The notes beneath the pieces are model-generated. The model did no database searches, was not told where the DNA came from, and was given only the letters and a program-made list of their open reading frames with translations. Shown here piece by piece: positions 11,886 to 23,408 of a stretch of 64,000 nt of DNA; position 1 is the stretch's first letter; the number at the start of each line of letters is the position of its first letter. Location: contig OX352774.1 in assembly GCA_947095535.1 (NCBI GenBank), positions 239,965,825-240,029,824 on the forward strand, given 5' to 3'. A program made the position numbers and the translations under genes. The stretch is from Poecilobothrus nobilitatus. Taxonomy: Eukaryota; Arthropoda; Insecta; Diptera; Dolichopodidae.

Positions 11886-12772
11886 GTAACCCTATATTAT
11901 TAAAAAAAGTTGTTAACAGAAATAAAAGTATAATATTGGAGCTTTAATTTTTGTGTATTACTTCAAAAAAATTTTAACAGGTGTTCAAGTTACAGGTGTT
12001 TAAAAATAGGAAATTTTCAGTTTTTGACCCCTTACAGCTCCTAAACGGGGGGTGAAACAAAAAAAAATTTCTGAAATGACTCATACTAATTTTCAAAGAT
12101 CTAACTTCTGTCAAAATTTCAAGTTTCCAACTTTAACCGTTTAGAAGATGGAAGGGTTAAAGAATTTTGCAAAATTTGAGTTTCGCATAACGGTAAATTA
12201 AGACACCGTATGCCAAAAATATATATTTATTGTATATATACTTTTAAAGCTAATGAAAGTAGTAATCGTTTGGCGTTTTCAAAATGAAGATATACCTTAT
12301 ACAACTTGTGCTATAACAATTTAAATATAGAGCTTTTTTGAACCTTTGGGGAGCTGTAGCTCCGTAACGGGTGGGGCTACAAAAAAAAGTTATTAAAAAT
12401 AAAATTAATATTTTTGTGAGATCTATCAGTAGTTAAAATTTCATAGCTCTATTGCAAAAAAAATGTGGGGATCTAAAAGTTAGGTGTTCGAGAGCTACCC
12501 TAAGGCTTGGTCCAAACTCAACCAAAAAAAATAGGGAACCTACAAATTACTCCCAAAATATTTTGTGTAAATTTCAAGATTCTAGCTTTCTTAGTTTTTG
12601 AGTTAGCGTGCTGACGGACGGACGGACGGACGGACGGACATGGCTCAAAAGTCTTAGAATTTTTTTCTGATCCGATCCATACCTTTGAAGGTATATCTAG
12701 CTCGCTTATTTCGAGGTGTTACAAACGGAGGAGTAATTTTATTATACCCGATCCTATCGTACGGGTATAATA
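11886..12772 (+). mobile_element. Family B element with GGAC run and terminal hairpin
   Basis: Its start aligns with internal family A sequence ('gttaaca', 'agctttaattttt', 'aagttacaggtgtttaaaaa', 'gacccc.ta.agctc'). It then diverges into a family B 3' half with 'tttttgagttagcgtg', a (GGAC)n run at about 12613-12639, 'tctgatccgatccatacctt' and the terminal hairpin at 12740-12772. A 5' partner segment may lie at 11204. No coding frame is visible. It is a non-autonomous element, and Helentron-like is inference. Confidence 0.85.
12740..12772 (+). repeat. Terminal hairpin of family B element
   Basis: Perfect 11-base arms TATTATACCCG (12740-12750) and CGGGTATAATA (12762-12772) surround an 11-base loop. 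A hairpin just inside the 3' end is expected for Helitron and Helentron elements, where it marks the replication terminus. Confidence 0.85.
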
Positions 12773-14400
12773 AAAAAAAATAAAATAATTTATTCATAAA
12801 AAATACACAATATTTTTATTATATTAAAGTAAGTTTTTTCCCTTTTTTCAATATGACTTACTAATTGGCTTCATTTTCGATTTTAATAGACGATCAAAGT
12901 TAAATAATTGTACAAAGACTGAAAGGTAAGGAAAAATTAAGGTATGTACGTTTCTTGGGTTACAATACGTCAATAATTAAATTGATATTAGATCAGAATT
13001 TAAAATAACAAAACTTTAATATTTAAATTCAAATAAGCCATTAACTTCTTCTTAAAGATTTGTGCATCACTGTATTTTAAACTAAAAAAAATTTGTATTT
13101 TATAATATTTTACAATTTTTTATTTTATGACAGTCCTTATGTTTTAATGTATCCATAGAGATATTATTTTCTCCCCAATAATCTTGTTCTTATTATTCGC
13201 GCATCTTTTTAAACTTCTGTTCTGTTTCTTTTTTTTTTCGCTTAACAATTTAGAATTGTAGGTTTAGTATTCTCATAAGAAAATGTAAAAAAATAAAATA
13301 TTTTTAGTTTTTTTTTTTTTTTGCATTTTTTGTTTTGATTCTATACTTATTTAATAGTTTTTACTATTTTTTTCCACTTAAACTTATCGTAATGAAAATC
13401 GTTTAAGGATTAAGAAATGAGAACGAAATTATATTCCGTATTACTGGATTTACAGTCATATATTATATAGCATAATAATAGGTTTGTTAAGAAATATAAT
13501 GGAAAAATTCTTAAAGAAAGCATATCCATGCACCAATGACATGATTTTGCCATTATTTAGAAAATATTGTAAGTAGATGAAAGGAATCACTTCTAACTGG
13601 AATTGAATTCAAAAAATAATTAAACCTTACTTTAATTAAAGTTGAAAATTTCAAAGAAATTTCATGGATTCGGTTTATGGGATGAACACAAATTCATCTC
13701 TGTAAGCTGATTGAATCAATATATAAATAAAAAAGTTAGATAATATTTTAAAAGTTTTCAAAACTGGGGAATACCTATAATAACCTTGGATAAATACATA
13801 TATATTTTTTAAAGGAGTCAAAATGTTGAATAGGACTGTAGAGTCATTGATTTAATTTTAAATAATGATTTTTTAATTTAAGAATAATATTATATTAAAA
13901 AAAAAAAATAAAATAAACGAGAAAAAATAAAATATCCTGTAAGTTGTTATAGTAATGTATGAATAATAAAAGAAAATTTAGAGCAAACTACTTTTAATAA
14001 GCATTTCTGCTTTCAAAACTATTTGCTATTACTTTTTATTATTTTTATTTAATTTGTTTCTTTTTTTTTGCATTTTTTTTTTTTTTGTATTTTTTTTGCA
14101 TTTTATTTTTCATTTATAAAACATTAAAAATTCCACTCAATTTTTATCCACAAGAGAAAAATATTTATTTAATAGAAATTTTATTTTTAATAGGTAAAGG
14201 AATACTATTTTTTTTTTTAATAATTAAAAACGATAAAATTTTCGAAAATGGAGCACAGGAATTATTCTAAAATTTAAAATTTATTGTAACAATTCTTTTT
14301 TTCTATGTATCTATAAATTGTAGAGCTCAAAACTTATATCTTAAGGAATTAATAAAATAAAGTTTTTATATGCGATAAAAGTTAAATGTGATTTATAACA
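12773..14400. other. AT-rich stretch without supported gene
   Basis: A/T runs dominate. One 50-codon plus-strand frame ends at about 13577 beside a donor-like 'attgtaagt', but it has no matching acceptor and I do not call it. Confidence 0.55.
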
Positions 14401-15090
14401 TTTTTATTTTTTTTCTCTTTTCTCATTCCCTTATACGGCTTTCACAAAACCTCTCTAATTTTCCCTATCTTGCGCCAATCTTTTTACTTCCGCTCAAGAT
14501 TTTCCACTATTCTATATCTCTTTAAGTCCCTCCAGGTCTTCCCACGTTCCTTCTATCCTGAAGATTCCAGTCTAATGCTTAATGTGTCACTGATGTTGTT
14601 GGACGTCCATCTTCATTTCTTACTTCGTATTTGGGTTTCGATCGGGTTTTGACTAGATAATACCCTTAACTCTTCTTAGTGTATTCATCTTGGCTAGAAG
14701 ATTCTACATATTATTCTAAGGCACTTATTGGTGAACACTTGTAATTTTTGGATGTTGATACTGGTTACCAACCAGGTTTCACTTCCATATAGCAGTACAG
14801 CTTTCACGCAAAAGTTGAATATTCTGGTCTTAGTCGAGCGGGCTATATGCGGTGTTTTCCAAGGTGACCATAATTTCGCAAAGACCCTAATTCTTGCCTT
14901 CGATATTCTGTGCTCTCTATCTCTTGTAGTTCGTACATCTATTGATATCATGCTTCCAAGGTATTCGGATTCTGCTACATCCTCAATTTGTGTATTTCCA
15001 ATGAATACCGGAATTTGATTCGTTATATTTATTTTCATTGTTTTTGTTTTTCTTGCATTGATGCGGGGTCCCATTTTTTCTGCTATTTTT
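14401..15090 (-). mobile_element. Dead LINE fragment: reverse transcriptase C-terminus
   Basis: Reading the minus strand from 15090, a frame of about 126 codons carries the end of a non-LTR reverse transcriptase: 'INARKTKT' (the usual IN.KKT.. start of the post-catalytic strand), 'SEYLGS', 'RISKAR', 'LLYGSETW' and 'NKCLRII'. These words are typical of the thumb region of RTE-like and related LINEs, which is family knowledge. After the stop at 14694 the same frame continues recognisably ('NPIETQIR', 'ERGKTW'), but several tryptophan codons have become TAG or TGA. Homology fades near 14415 and ends in a T run at about 14400, a poly(A) tail on the minus strand. The palm domain and endonuclease are missing. 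This is a 5'-truncated, mutated copy. Confidence 0.88.
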
Positions 15091-16615
15091 ATTTATAATG
15101 TTTAATTTTTTGTATACAATTAAGTTACTTATTTAAGCCTTGTTTAGTTTCCACGTTGTCATCATTATAAAACTTATCGAAAAGCGGTATGATTAGATAG
15201 GGGATATTTTATTTATTTAAGCTTCAAATTTTCCCTGTGCTATCTGTCTCTTCCCGCTTATATTATATTAATCACAAGATTACTTTAATATTGTTGTATT
15301 TTAGCTTGTATTTTTATTTTTCTTAACAATTGAAATTTAATTACGAGTTTTTGATAACTTCTTACATTTTCTTTTTTAACTGTCACAAAAGCTGTACAAA
15401 AAGAATTTAAATTCTTAAACAATATTAAATTATTAAAAAAAGGATTTAAACGGAAATAAAACATATAACAAACTAAATTTAATACATTTAATTCGACAAA
15501 AGTAAAAAACCATTAAAAATTTTAAAAATAGTTTAATAAAACTATATGATCTTAATAAAATTAAAAATACCCACATGACAATTCATTTTTAATTCTATTT
15601 CATTAATTCCTTTAATTTATTTTAAAAATTTTTAAATTTTCCCACTTGAAATCAAACATAAATTAAAAAACGTAAAATCTATTTATTTATTTTTATTTTT
15701 AATAATTAAAAATTAAAATAATTTACACTCAATAAAATCTAATTAAACATGTTATTCTATTTAATAAAAAATATTTTTTTATTTTTATTACCAAGTATTG
15801 TTATCTCTTTCTATCTGGAAAGTTTAGAAGACAATGTGCAAATGTCTTTTTTTTTTGTTTTTTTTTTTTGTTTTTGTTTAGGGGAAAGAAAAAGATTTTA
15901 TTTTAATGTCGTTCATAAAATTTTGATACAAAAAAAAAAACAAAGGAATCAAAATATCAAAAATTAAAATGAAATAAAAAAAATAATTTACATACAACTA
16001 TTTTAAACCAAATGGATTTTAATTTTATGGGATTTTAAAGGTTGACATAAAAACAAACGAGACAAACCTAGAGAATAAAAAAAAAATAATATTCTGAAAA
16101 ACAGGACTATTAAAGCAAATAAAAAAAAAATGCATAAAAATGATAGGAAACAAGTGTTTTTTTTACCAATTTAACAAATTCTTTATCATATAATTTTTTC
16201 TAAGGTCATATTTTTGAAAATTAGATGTTTATTTTAAGGATAACGTACGTCCATTTATCTTTAATTTTATAACATTAAAATTTAAAATATATACTTTTAA
16301 AATGAATACGAAAAGTTTTTCTTTATCCATAAAATGTGCTAAGATAACTTTTTTTTTTTCAAATAGAAGAAATTTATTTTAAAAAAAAACGCTCAAAACT
16401 ACATTATAGAACTTAAACACACTAAAAATGCGTCATCTGAAATATAGGGAAGCTAATAGAGAAACAAACCGCCCAATTTCTGTTACTGTTTCTGTCAAGG
16501 ATCACACTGAGCACAATTTTTATATGAAATCACGACAGAATTTATTTTTTATTTTAATTTTCCACCAGTTGGAATTGTTTTATTAACTTTTTTAAATTTA
16601 GCTTCTTGGTAAATC

Positions 16616-16800
16616 AGCTAATTAGTAATGAAGCATGGCTATTTGTCAGTCTATCAATGCTGTCAGTTATTCTGAAAGTATAACTATTGTGAACTATGCA
16701 CTTCACATTAGTTAATTAGTCATGCATGGGCTGACTATAGTATTAATGCTGTGTTAACTGCAAAGTGTGTCTATTGTTAGCTCTGTACTACATTTTTAAA
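16616..16800. repeat. Diverged ~94-bp tandem pair
   Basis: Units start at 'gctaattagtaatg' (about 16617) and 'gttaattagtcatg' (16711). Both continue with 'catgg', 'atcaatgctgt' versus 'attaatgctgt', and 'ctattgt'. They are clearly related but old. Confidence 0.6.
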
Positions 16801-17608
16801 ATGTAACGTAAATGTAAATGTAAAATGTATATCGAAATATAAAAATGCCATTAAAAACTATTTTATTTAATAAAATAAGCAGCTAATTACAAAAGGATAA
16901 AATACAATTTAGTGTTTAAAAGTTCTCATATCCTTAATAGAAAAACTTATTAAATTTCTACTATAACTTAACGATTAACTATACAATTAAAGTGGAGGAT
17001 AGATATTTGCTTGAAATAAACCTTTACCCATTAATATAGATTTTATGAATAGAGTGCACCATCACCCAGCGCTGCTACACAACTTTTATTTAATTTTAAT
17101 AGACTATTCCAAACAAACTTTTGTTATTTCAATAACTCTAAAAAATTTTTCATTTTAAAAAATCGTGTCAAATTTATAGCTTAAAACCATGAATATTAAA
17201 TAACAATTATTTTTTACCTATATAAGATGTTAAGGTAATTTATTTCATATACTAAATCTTTTCTTTTTTTATATATTTTTTGTTCTTTTATTAAATAAAA
17301 TTTTATTGAGGTAAATAAAAATAATACCTTGATATCTTAAATCTTGTTAAAAAAAAAATAAAAAAAAATAATAATATTAAAAAAACATTTCCATTAACTA
17401 GCTTTTATTCAAAAAAAAAAAGACAAGAATGAAGACAGTAAATATTTTTAATATATCTATAGAATTTTTTCTTCAGATACTATTCTTTTATTTTAATATC
17501 TTTTTATATTCCATGTCTCCTTCCTATTTTACATTTTCTTAAGACCTATGTAATAAAATTTAAATTTAAATAAACCTTTTATTTTTATGGACATGATAAT
17601 GACCTCTT

Positions 17609-17641
17609 TATATATATATATATATATATCTATATATATAA
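17609..17641. repeat. (TA)n microsatellite
   Basis: About ten TA units, one C interruption, then five more TA units. Confidence 0.9.
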
Positions 17642-19065
17642 ATTATATAAAATATTAACCCTTTATTGTCTATATTTAAAGAAGATCTCATCATCACTAA
17701 AAATAAACATTAATAAAATAAAATGTTGAAAATGGTTTTTTTTTTTTGTAAATAAAAAGTCTATTTTTCATATAATTTAAAAAAAAAAAATTTTCTTTGT
17801 CAGAAATATAAAACAAAAGAAAAACAATTATAGAAGATTTACGCTTTTTACAGTAATGATCTTTTTTTATTTTGTAGTTTTTTTTTTTCTTTTTAATATT
17901 CTAAACTAGAGCAATCTCATTTAAAGAATATTAGAAAGACGTTTAACACAAATATCCTTATTATTTTAATTATTTATTAAATTTAATTTTCTTTTCAAAG
18001 TCCTGTTCGTGGTTTGTTTTAGTGCAACATACATATTATTATATATACTTTAAGATATAACTGTGGTAGAAAAGTTATCTTTCTGTGGATATAACAACGG
18101 TCATATTAAAACATTTTAATTGTAAAATGAAATTGCAAGTGTCCCTTTATAATTGTTGCAACCACAACCACGATAATTAATAAAATACACATTTTCTTGA
18201 TAAATGTCTATTGTACCAATACCATATTTAGTAAAATGTTTATTAGTAGAAAAAACATTCACTTATCAAAAAAAAATTATTATTTGATTAGCGTGATAAA
18301 TGATTAGTGCAATAAGGTGACTAAAGATCTGAACTATGAAAACTCATTTATAGTCTTTAGTTCTATTTGTAGTTCGTTTTTTAATTATTTATTTTTAATT
18401 ACAATTAAATTTAAAACGAACAACACAGTGATATTTAAGAAAATTACCTAAGATCTTAAGATATTTCTTTTTATATGAATTTTTATTTTCATTTAAGAAT
18501 TTTTATGATCAATTTAAAAACAATTTTCACATTGTTTTAAAATTTTTTTTTTTTTTTGTTTTTACTAAAAAGAAAATTTAAAATAATTTTTATACTACAT
18601 TAATTAAGCATTATTTACCCTTTTTTTCTTCCTCTGTATATGATGTATGTAGAAATATTTTTAATTGTCTACAAAAAAAAAAACACAACACCAAACATTA
18701 CCCAAAAAACATTTACCATTACATTTATATAAATATATAATAAAATTTATTTTAAGTTCTTTTTTATTTTATTTTAAACTCATAATAAGATTTATTGTTG
18801 AAAATAAAATAGGATAAAAAAAAATCCTTAAAAATTAAATAAAAAATTTCAAAAAAAATTTATATAATATTATTAACAGTTAAATGTAGGTTCTTATAAT
18901 TTTTAAAATATATATACATACTTGTATAATATGAGTTATAAGATCCAAGCGATTCTTTGTTAAAGTAAGTAATTAGTATATTTATATTACTTGGAAATTA
19001 TAAATGAGAAGCTAAAAACTCAAAATCAATGTTATATTTAGCAATTTTTATTTTTTAGTTAAAAC

Positions 19066-19882
19066 GGGAAAACGTGCAGGGAGAGAAAAAAATGTATCAA
19101 CTCTGGGATACCCGTAATATGAACATAATATATGCTATTCAATTTTACAGAAGTTATTACAATAAAATCATTTGTCCATCTCTTTTAAGATTTCAGAATG
19201 CAGCTAGGCATCTGAATCAAAAGACATTAAAGTTCTAAGATGTGCCAGAAGCCGGAACCTGTTGGCCTAGAGCAACCAAACTTCGTAGAAGTTATTGCGA
19301 TTAAACTTGAGCATTTTCTAGAATGTTTCAAATGTCTAACCGTATAATTACCAAGTTATGGGTATATAAATTATGTTTATATTAAAAAAGGAGGCAGCTC
19401 CCCGAACCTGTATCTCTTGACCAACCAAATTTTTCAGAATCTGTTAGCTTGTAACTTGTAACATATGTATGCATGTAAGAAGCTGTATGCATGTAACATA
19501 TTTCAAAAAAATGCATATACCTAGTTTGAATACAGACTGAGTTATTTCCATAGAAAAGGGGAAGTTGTATGGCAGCTACCCGAAGCTGTTGCACCAACAC
19601 AACCAAATTTTGCAAAAGTTATTGACACATCTTTTCACATCTTTTCACAATTTCAGATTTCTAGTTTCAATAGACACTAAGTTATGTCGATATAAAAATT
19701 TCATAATCGTAACTCCTTTAGTTTTTGAGTTATCGTGGGGACAAACAGACAGACGTAGGTGCATGTTTTAATCGACTAAGAATTTGGTTCTGATCCGATT
19801 CATACATTTGAACCTATATCTATCTCGACTCCCTTAATCTGTCACAAATGTAATGGGATATTTATTATACCGTTGAACATAC
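19066..19882 (+). mobile_element. Family B element, decayed copy
   Basis: Begins with 'tcaactctgggatacccgta', matching the 'tcaactcttagatacccgta' segment at 11204. It ends with 'tctgatccgattcataca', 'tatctatctcgact', 'gtcacaaatgtaatggga' and 'ttattataccgttgaacata', parallel to the end of 11886-12772. The GGAC run is reduced to 'gacaaacagacagacg'. Internal units repeat 'accaaa.tt..cagaa..t.tt' about every 130 to 150 bp. Confidence 0.75.
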
Positions 19883-20461
19883 GTTTACACACGTATAAAT
19901 AATTTGAAATTGAAGATATAAACAATCTTTGCCTACAGTTAAAGTAATAAAACAAAAAAATGATAACATGAGTTCAGAAAATGTTTGTTATATAAATATT
20001 TCTTAAATTTCAGTGTTAAATCTAGTGTTAAGTAACTATATAAATATCAAGCTTCGAAAAGAAGACAATCTTAAAACATTTTTTTTTTTTAACTAACGCT
20101 AATGGATCAAAACAACAAACTTACATTATTACAGTTAATATTTAAAAACATTAATACTGAAAATATTTTCTTTGTTACAAATAAAAGGACATTTTTCAGA
20201 CCCAAACTGTGTTTCAAATTTAGCATATAGTTAAATATATTGATTGAAATTTATGTTTCATTAAAAAACATAACCAGACTAAAAACTAATATTACATTTA
20301 CATATACCTATAACTTATTATGAACAATTATATTACAATCATATGTTTATACCTTACATTATAATATGTGTAATACCTATTTAATTATTAGTATGGAGTA
20401 AAGGAAGTTATCTTAATTTCACATTTTCTTAACAGATAAGATAAAAGTTTTTTTTTTTTCA

Positions 20462-20545
20462 GAGGAAGGTGGCAATCTTCCAAAGACACCAAAGACACTC
20501 CAATTGAAGGGTTGGGGACTTAACCACTACGCCATAAGTCAGATG
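20462..20545 (-). mobile_element. Group 2 SINE, short internally deleted form
   Basis: Read on the minus strand, it starts with a tRNA-like A-box region (complement of 'cttaaccactacgcca', 20519-20534). It passes almost at once into the 3' tail shared with 30147-30735 and 54838-55365 ('ccaaagacacca', 'aatcttcc'). The roughly 400-bp body between head and tail is absent. Confidence 0.65.
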
Positions 20546-20654
20546 AATGAAGGATAACATATCCATTATTAAAATTTCTTTACTTTATATCTAACATAGT
20601 GCATTTTTCTAGCACTCTTATTTAAACATATGATAATAAAATTAAATTTAATAA

Positions 20655-21457
20655 AAAAATTTTTTTGGAAAATTTTCTTATCAGTTTCACTCTGCCTGCT
20701 CGTCTGTCTGTTTACAAAACTTTTACACCATATAAAACAGAAAAATGAAATTTTAATTAAGTGTTCTCGCGATAACTTGAACACGCGATAAGTTGAATCT
20801 CGCAATATCTTTAACGGCCTAAATTTTACATTAAGTTTTGATAACTAGAACATTTTATTTTTTTGGACCTCAATAACTTGAACAGAACGTTATTTTTTAT
20901 TTCTATGTTCGGGAAAGTACCAAAATTGTTTTTTTTTTATATTTTTTACTGTAAAAATAAACAATGTAAGTACATCCTACATGTCATGTACATTTGCATT
21001 GCATTTCCTTCTAAAACAATAAATGATAACGAAGCTGTAAAAAATTTCAATAAAATAATTTAATGTGCTAGTGAGAATGAATGTAACATTTCTGAAATTT
21101 TAATTTTTAAAGAACTAAGGGATAATGGCCATAAAGCAGTACAATATATGCTAACAAAAACAACCCAGTCTAAAATTTCAAGTTTCTAATACTTGTAAAA
21201 AAATTTCTAATACTTCTTGTTTAAGAGGTACTGTAGGGGTGCAAAAAAGAAAATTTACTATTCTTAGACACTTATTCAAATTTATTCAAAGTTAGTTAAG
21301 ATATTAAAATTTTTTTCAAAATAAAACTCCAAAATGAAGCTCGAGTGTTATATTATTACAAATTGTGGTGCAAATCATAATATTATAAACTATTTTTAAT
21401 ATCTTTTAGAAAATGTGCGTTTTTAAGAAACTTAGTTTTTCCATTCTGCCTTGTTTT
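20655..21457 (-). mobile_element. Family A element split by an insertion
   Basis: The left part (20655-20761) holds 'tcagtttcactctgcctg...gtctgtctgtttacaaaac', an eroded GTCC-run end of family A. The right part (about 21166-21457) holds 'tctaaaatttcaagttt', 'ttaagaggta', 'aaatgtgcgtttttaagaaa' and 'cattctgccttg', the other family A end. Between them lies unrelated pogo-like sequence. Confidence 0.75.
20762..21165. mobile_element. Pogo/Tigger-like DNA transposon remnant
   Basis: Opens with 'gttctcgcgataacttgaac' and 'cgcgataagttgaat', and repeats 'gataactagaac' and 'aataacttgaacagaacg' further in. Arrays of GATAACTTGAAC near the termini are typical of pogo/Tigger elements, which is family knowledge. 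A plus-strand frame near 21080-21165 reads 'ISEILIFKELRDNG', which resembles the start of a helix-turn-helix DNA-binding region but is too short and broken to be sure. The other terminus is missing or decayed. Insertion inside a family A copy fixes it as the younger element. Confidence 0.5.
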
Positions 21458-22721
21458 TTAATCATTTCAACAATCTTAAAAATATTCATAAGAAAAAAAA
21501 AACTAGCAATCAACTATTTAAACAATACAATAAACAAAGTTTTGTATTAAAAAATAAGTAAAACATAAAGATACATATAATAATATATTATAATATTTTA
21601 TAATATAAAATTTATTTATTATATCTTTTAAATTTAAATATTATTTCCACAATTTTTAAAAATTCATACAAAACGTTAAATTTTATTATAATATTATAAT
21701 GTATTATTATGATATATAATTTTTTTTTTCATATCATTATTATGTAAATATTATACTTATTTTTTTTTTTTTTTTCTTCTATATACAATTATTATAATAT
21801 TTCATTTCTTTTCTACTTCCTTCTATTTTAATATTTTAATGCTGATATTTAAGTTAAATATTATTACAGGACCACCTTCTGTGAAAAGAAAAACATAAAA
21901 TACAAAACACATATATATAATATCTCATTATTTTTCAACACCGCTACAACAATTTTTTTGAATCCGATTAAATTTTTCAGAATAACTTTTTTTCTTCTGA
22001 GTTCGAAAAAAAAAAAAAAAAATCCCATTGTTTTGAATGACAATAGAGCAAATAAATACGGAAACCGACGTATATTCAAAATGTTATTTTACAAAAGGAC
22101 ATTTTATCAAAATTTAAAAAATATTTCAGATAAAAGTTCATTATACAAAAATAAAAACTAGAAATATGTATGTATTACTTTTACTTTCACTGTTCAACTT
22201 TCTTTGAACAAAAAAACAATTAATCCAAAAATCATAAAATGCCATATTATATAAAAGAGTTTTGTTCAGTGAAAAATTTGATAATTTTTCTTTTTACAAA
22301 TTTTTTGTTTTTAAAAGAAAAGCGTTTTTGATTTGTCATAATGTTAACAATCGCACTTATGAAAATTTTCGAAGTGTTTTTTTTTAATGAAATAAATTTT
22401 AATAAAAATAATTTTTTTTTCAAAATATCTTTTGAAATAATGTACCTTACTCAAATAAATAACATACATATATATATATATTTCTGTAAAAAAGTATCAC
22501 TTTTTACTGATAGTTAAAAACATTTAACATTCTTATATAGATGTTTAAAATCATAAGTTTTATCATATACATTTTCTCTTCACTTCCTGTAAACTTTTTG
22601 CTTTTCATTTTTTGTTCAACTTTGGCAAAACTCTAGCATAAAAATTTAAAACTTTATCTAATATTATAAATGTAAGAAAATATTATTTAGATAGTCATTT
22701 TTTTTTTTTTCATTTTCTCAG
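21458..22721. other. AT-rich stretch without supported gene
   Basis: A/T runs and (TAATAT)-type words. Nothing codes convincingly. Confidence 0.55.
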
Positions 22722-22770
22722 ACAAGAACATGTGCCAAGCATAACCCGCAATACCATCACTACAAAATAA
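22722..22770 (+). CDS. Possible short terminal exon, unidentified
   Basis: A strong-looking acceptor (a 13-base T run, then 'cattttctcag') precedes about 49 bases of clearly higher G+C than the surroundings. With one leading base the frame reads QEHVPSITRNTITTK and then TAA. A second frame is also open, to a TAA a few bases further on. It lies tail-to-tail, about 480 bp away, with the minus-strand exon at 23253. The product is unknown. In DNA this rich in T runs, acceptors arise by chance, so this is only a candidate. Confidence 0.3.
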
Positions 22771-23252
22771 AAAAATAAAACATTTTCATCTATCATTTAC
22801 AATATAATAATGGTTTATTTAAGAAAAAATTTAAAAATTTTTTTTTTATTTTAATTTAAGAGGGTTTCAGATCTTTACTATGGGAAAAATAAAATTGTGG
22901 GAGGACATGTTATCAAACATTAAGATTTAGACCTAATGGATATCCATTGTATGTATGATAATAAAAAAAAAAAGGAGGAAAAGTTCGATTTAATTTTTTT
23001 CTATGTTTATTTTTTTTTTTTAATTTTTGCCTTTTTAGTCTAAATAATTTTTTATTCAAAAATTTTTATTTATAAAAATTAAAACTAACAAAAATGGAAG
23101 GAAAAATGGCGCCAATTGTTATATGAAAATACAAAATTGTATATATTTGTACTAATAACTTAGATATAAAGTGCTTGAAATAGAAACGGAAAAAGAAAAT
23201 ATTCAATGATTTACAGATTAATTCATCAAAAACTATTTTTTCTAATACATTT

Positions 23253-23408
23253 TTAAGATTTGGAAATTTCTAATGAATTAAAAATTTCATATTGTATCAT
23301 AGGTTCTAACTTAAAAGGAAGATGTTGTTTAGCGTATTCAAGTGCAAAACTACGAAAAAGAACTGGAGTGTTGATCCCATTGGTAGGTTCTTGAAATTCC
23401 CACATACC
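23253..23408 (-). CDS. Terminal coding exon of an unidentified gene
   Basis: On the minus strand a long T run and 'gcttgccag' form a good 3' splice site. It is followed by 51 sense codons and TAA. The peptide starts GMWEFQEPTNGINTP and later contains 'LFRSFALEYAKQHL' and 'FKLEPMIQYE'. It has mixed composition, no low-complexity runs and balanced charged and hydrophobic residues, unlike chance frames in this window. The splice site falls between codons (phase 0). No signal peptide, membrane segment or named motif is visible, and I do not recognise the family. Possible AATAAA signals lie downstream on the minus strand (TTTATT on plus near 23004 and 23048). Upstream exons should lie at higher coordinates. 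None can be joined with certainty, although a 52-base candidate sits at 24459-24510. Confidence 0.7.
   Translation of the reverse strand, partial: GMWEFQEPTNGINTPVLFRSFALEYAKQHLPFKLEPMIQYEIFNSLEISKS

Larger units (their letters stand above)
15091..19065. other. AT-rich stretch with minor tandem repeats
   Basis: No supported gene. Low-complexity A/T runs are frequent. It contains a 94-bp tandem pair at 16616-16800 and a TA microsatellite at 17609-17641. A GC-richer patch at 17050-17085 has no clear interpretation. Confidence 0.6.

Noticed and set aside
13430..13580. 50-codon plus frame ending at a donor-like gtaagt
   Set aside because: No acceptor, composition close to background, no recognised motif.
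17035..17090. Minus-strand 47-base exon between 'gttgtgtag' and 'gg|gtaaag'
   Set aside because: The acceptor lacks a good pyrimidine tract, several frames are possible and nothing links it to other exons.
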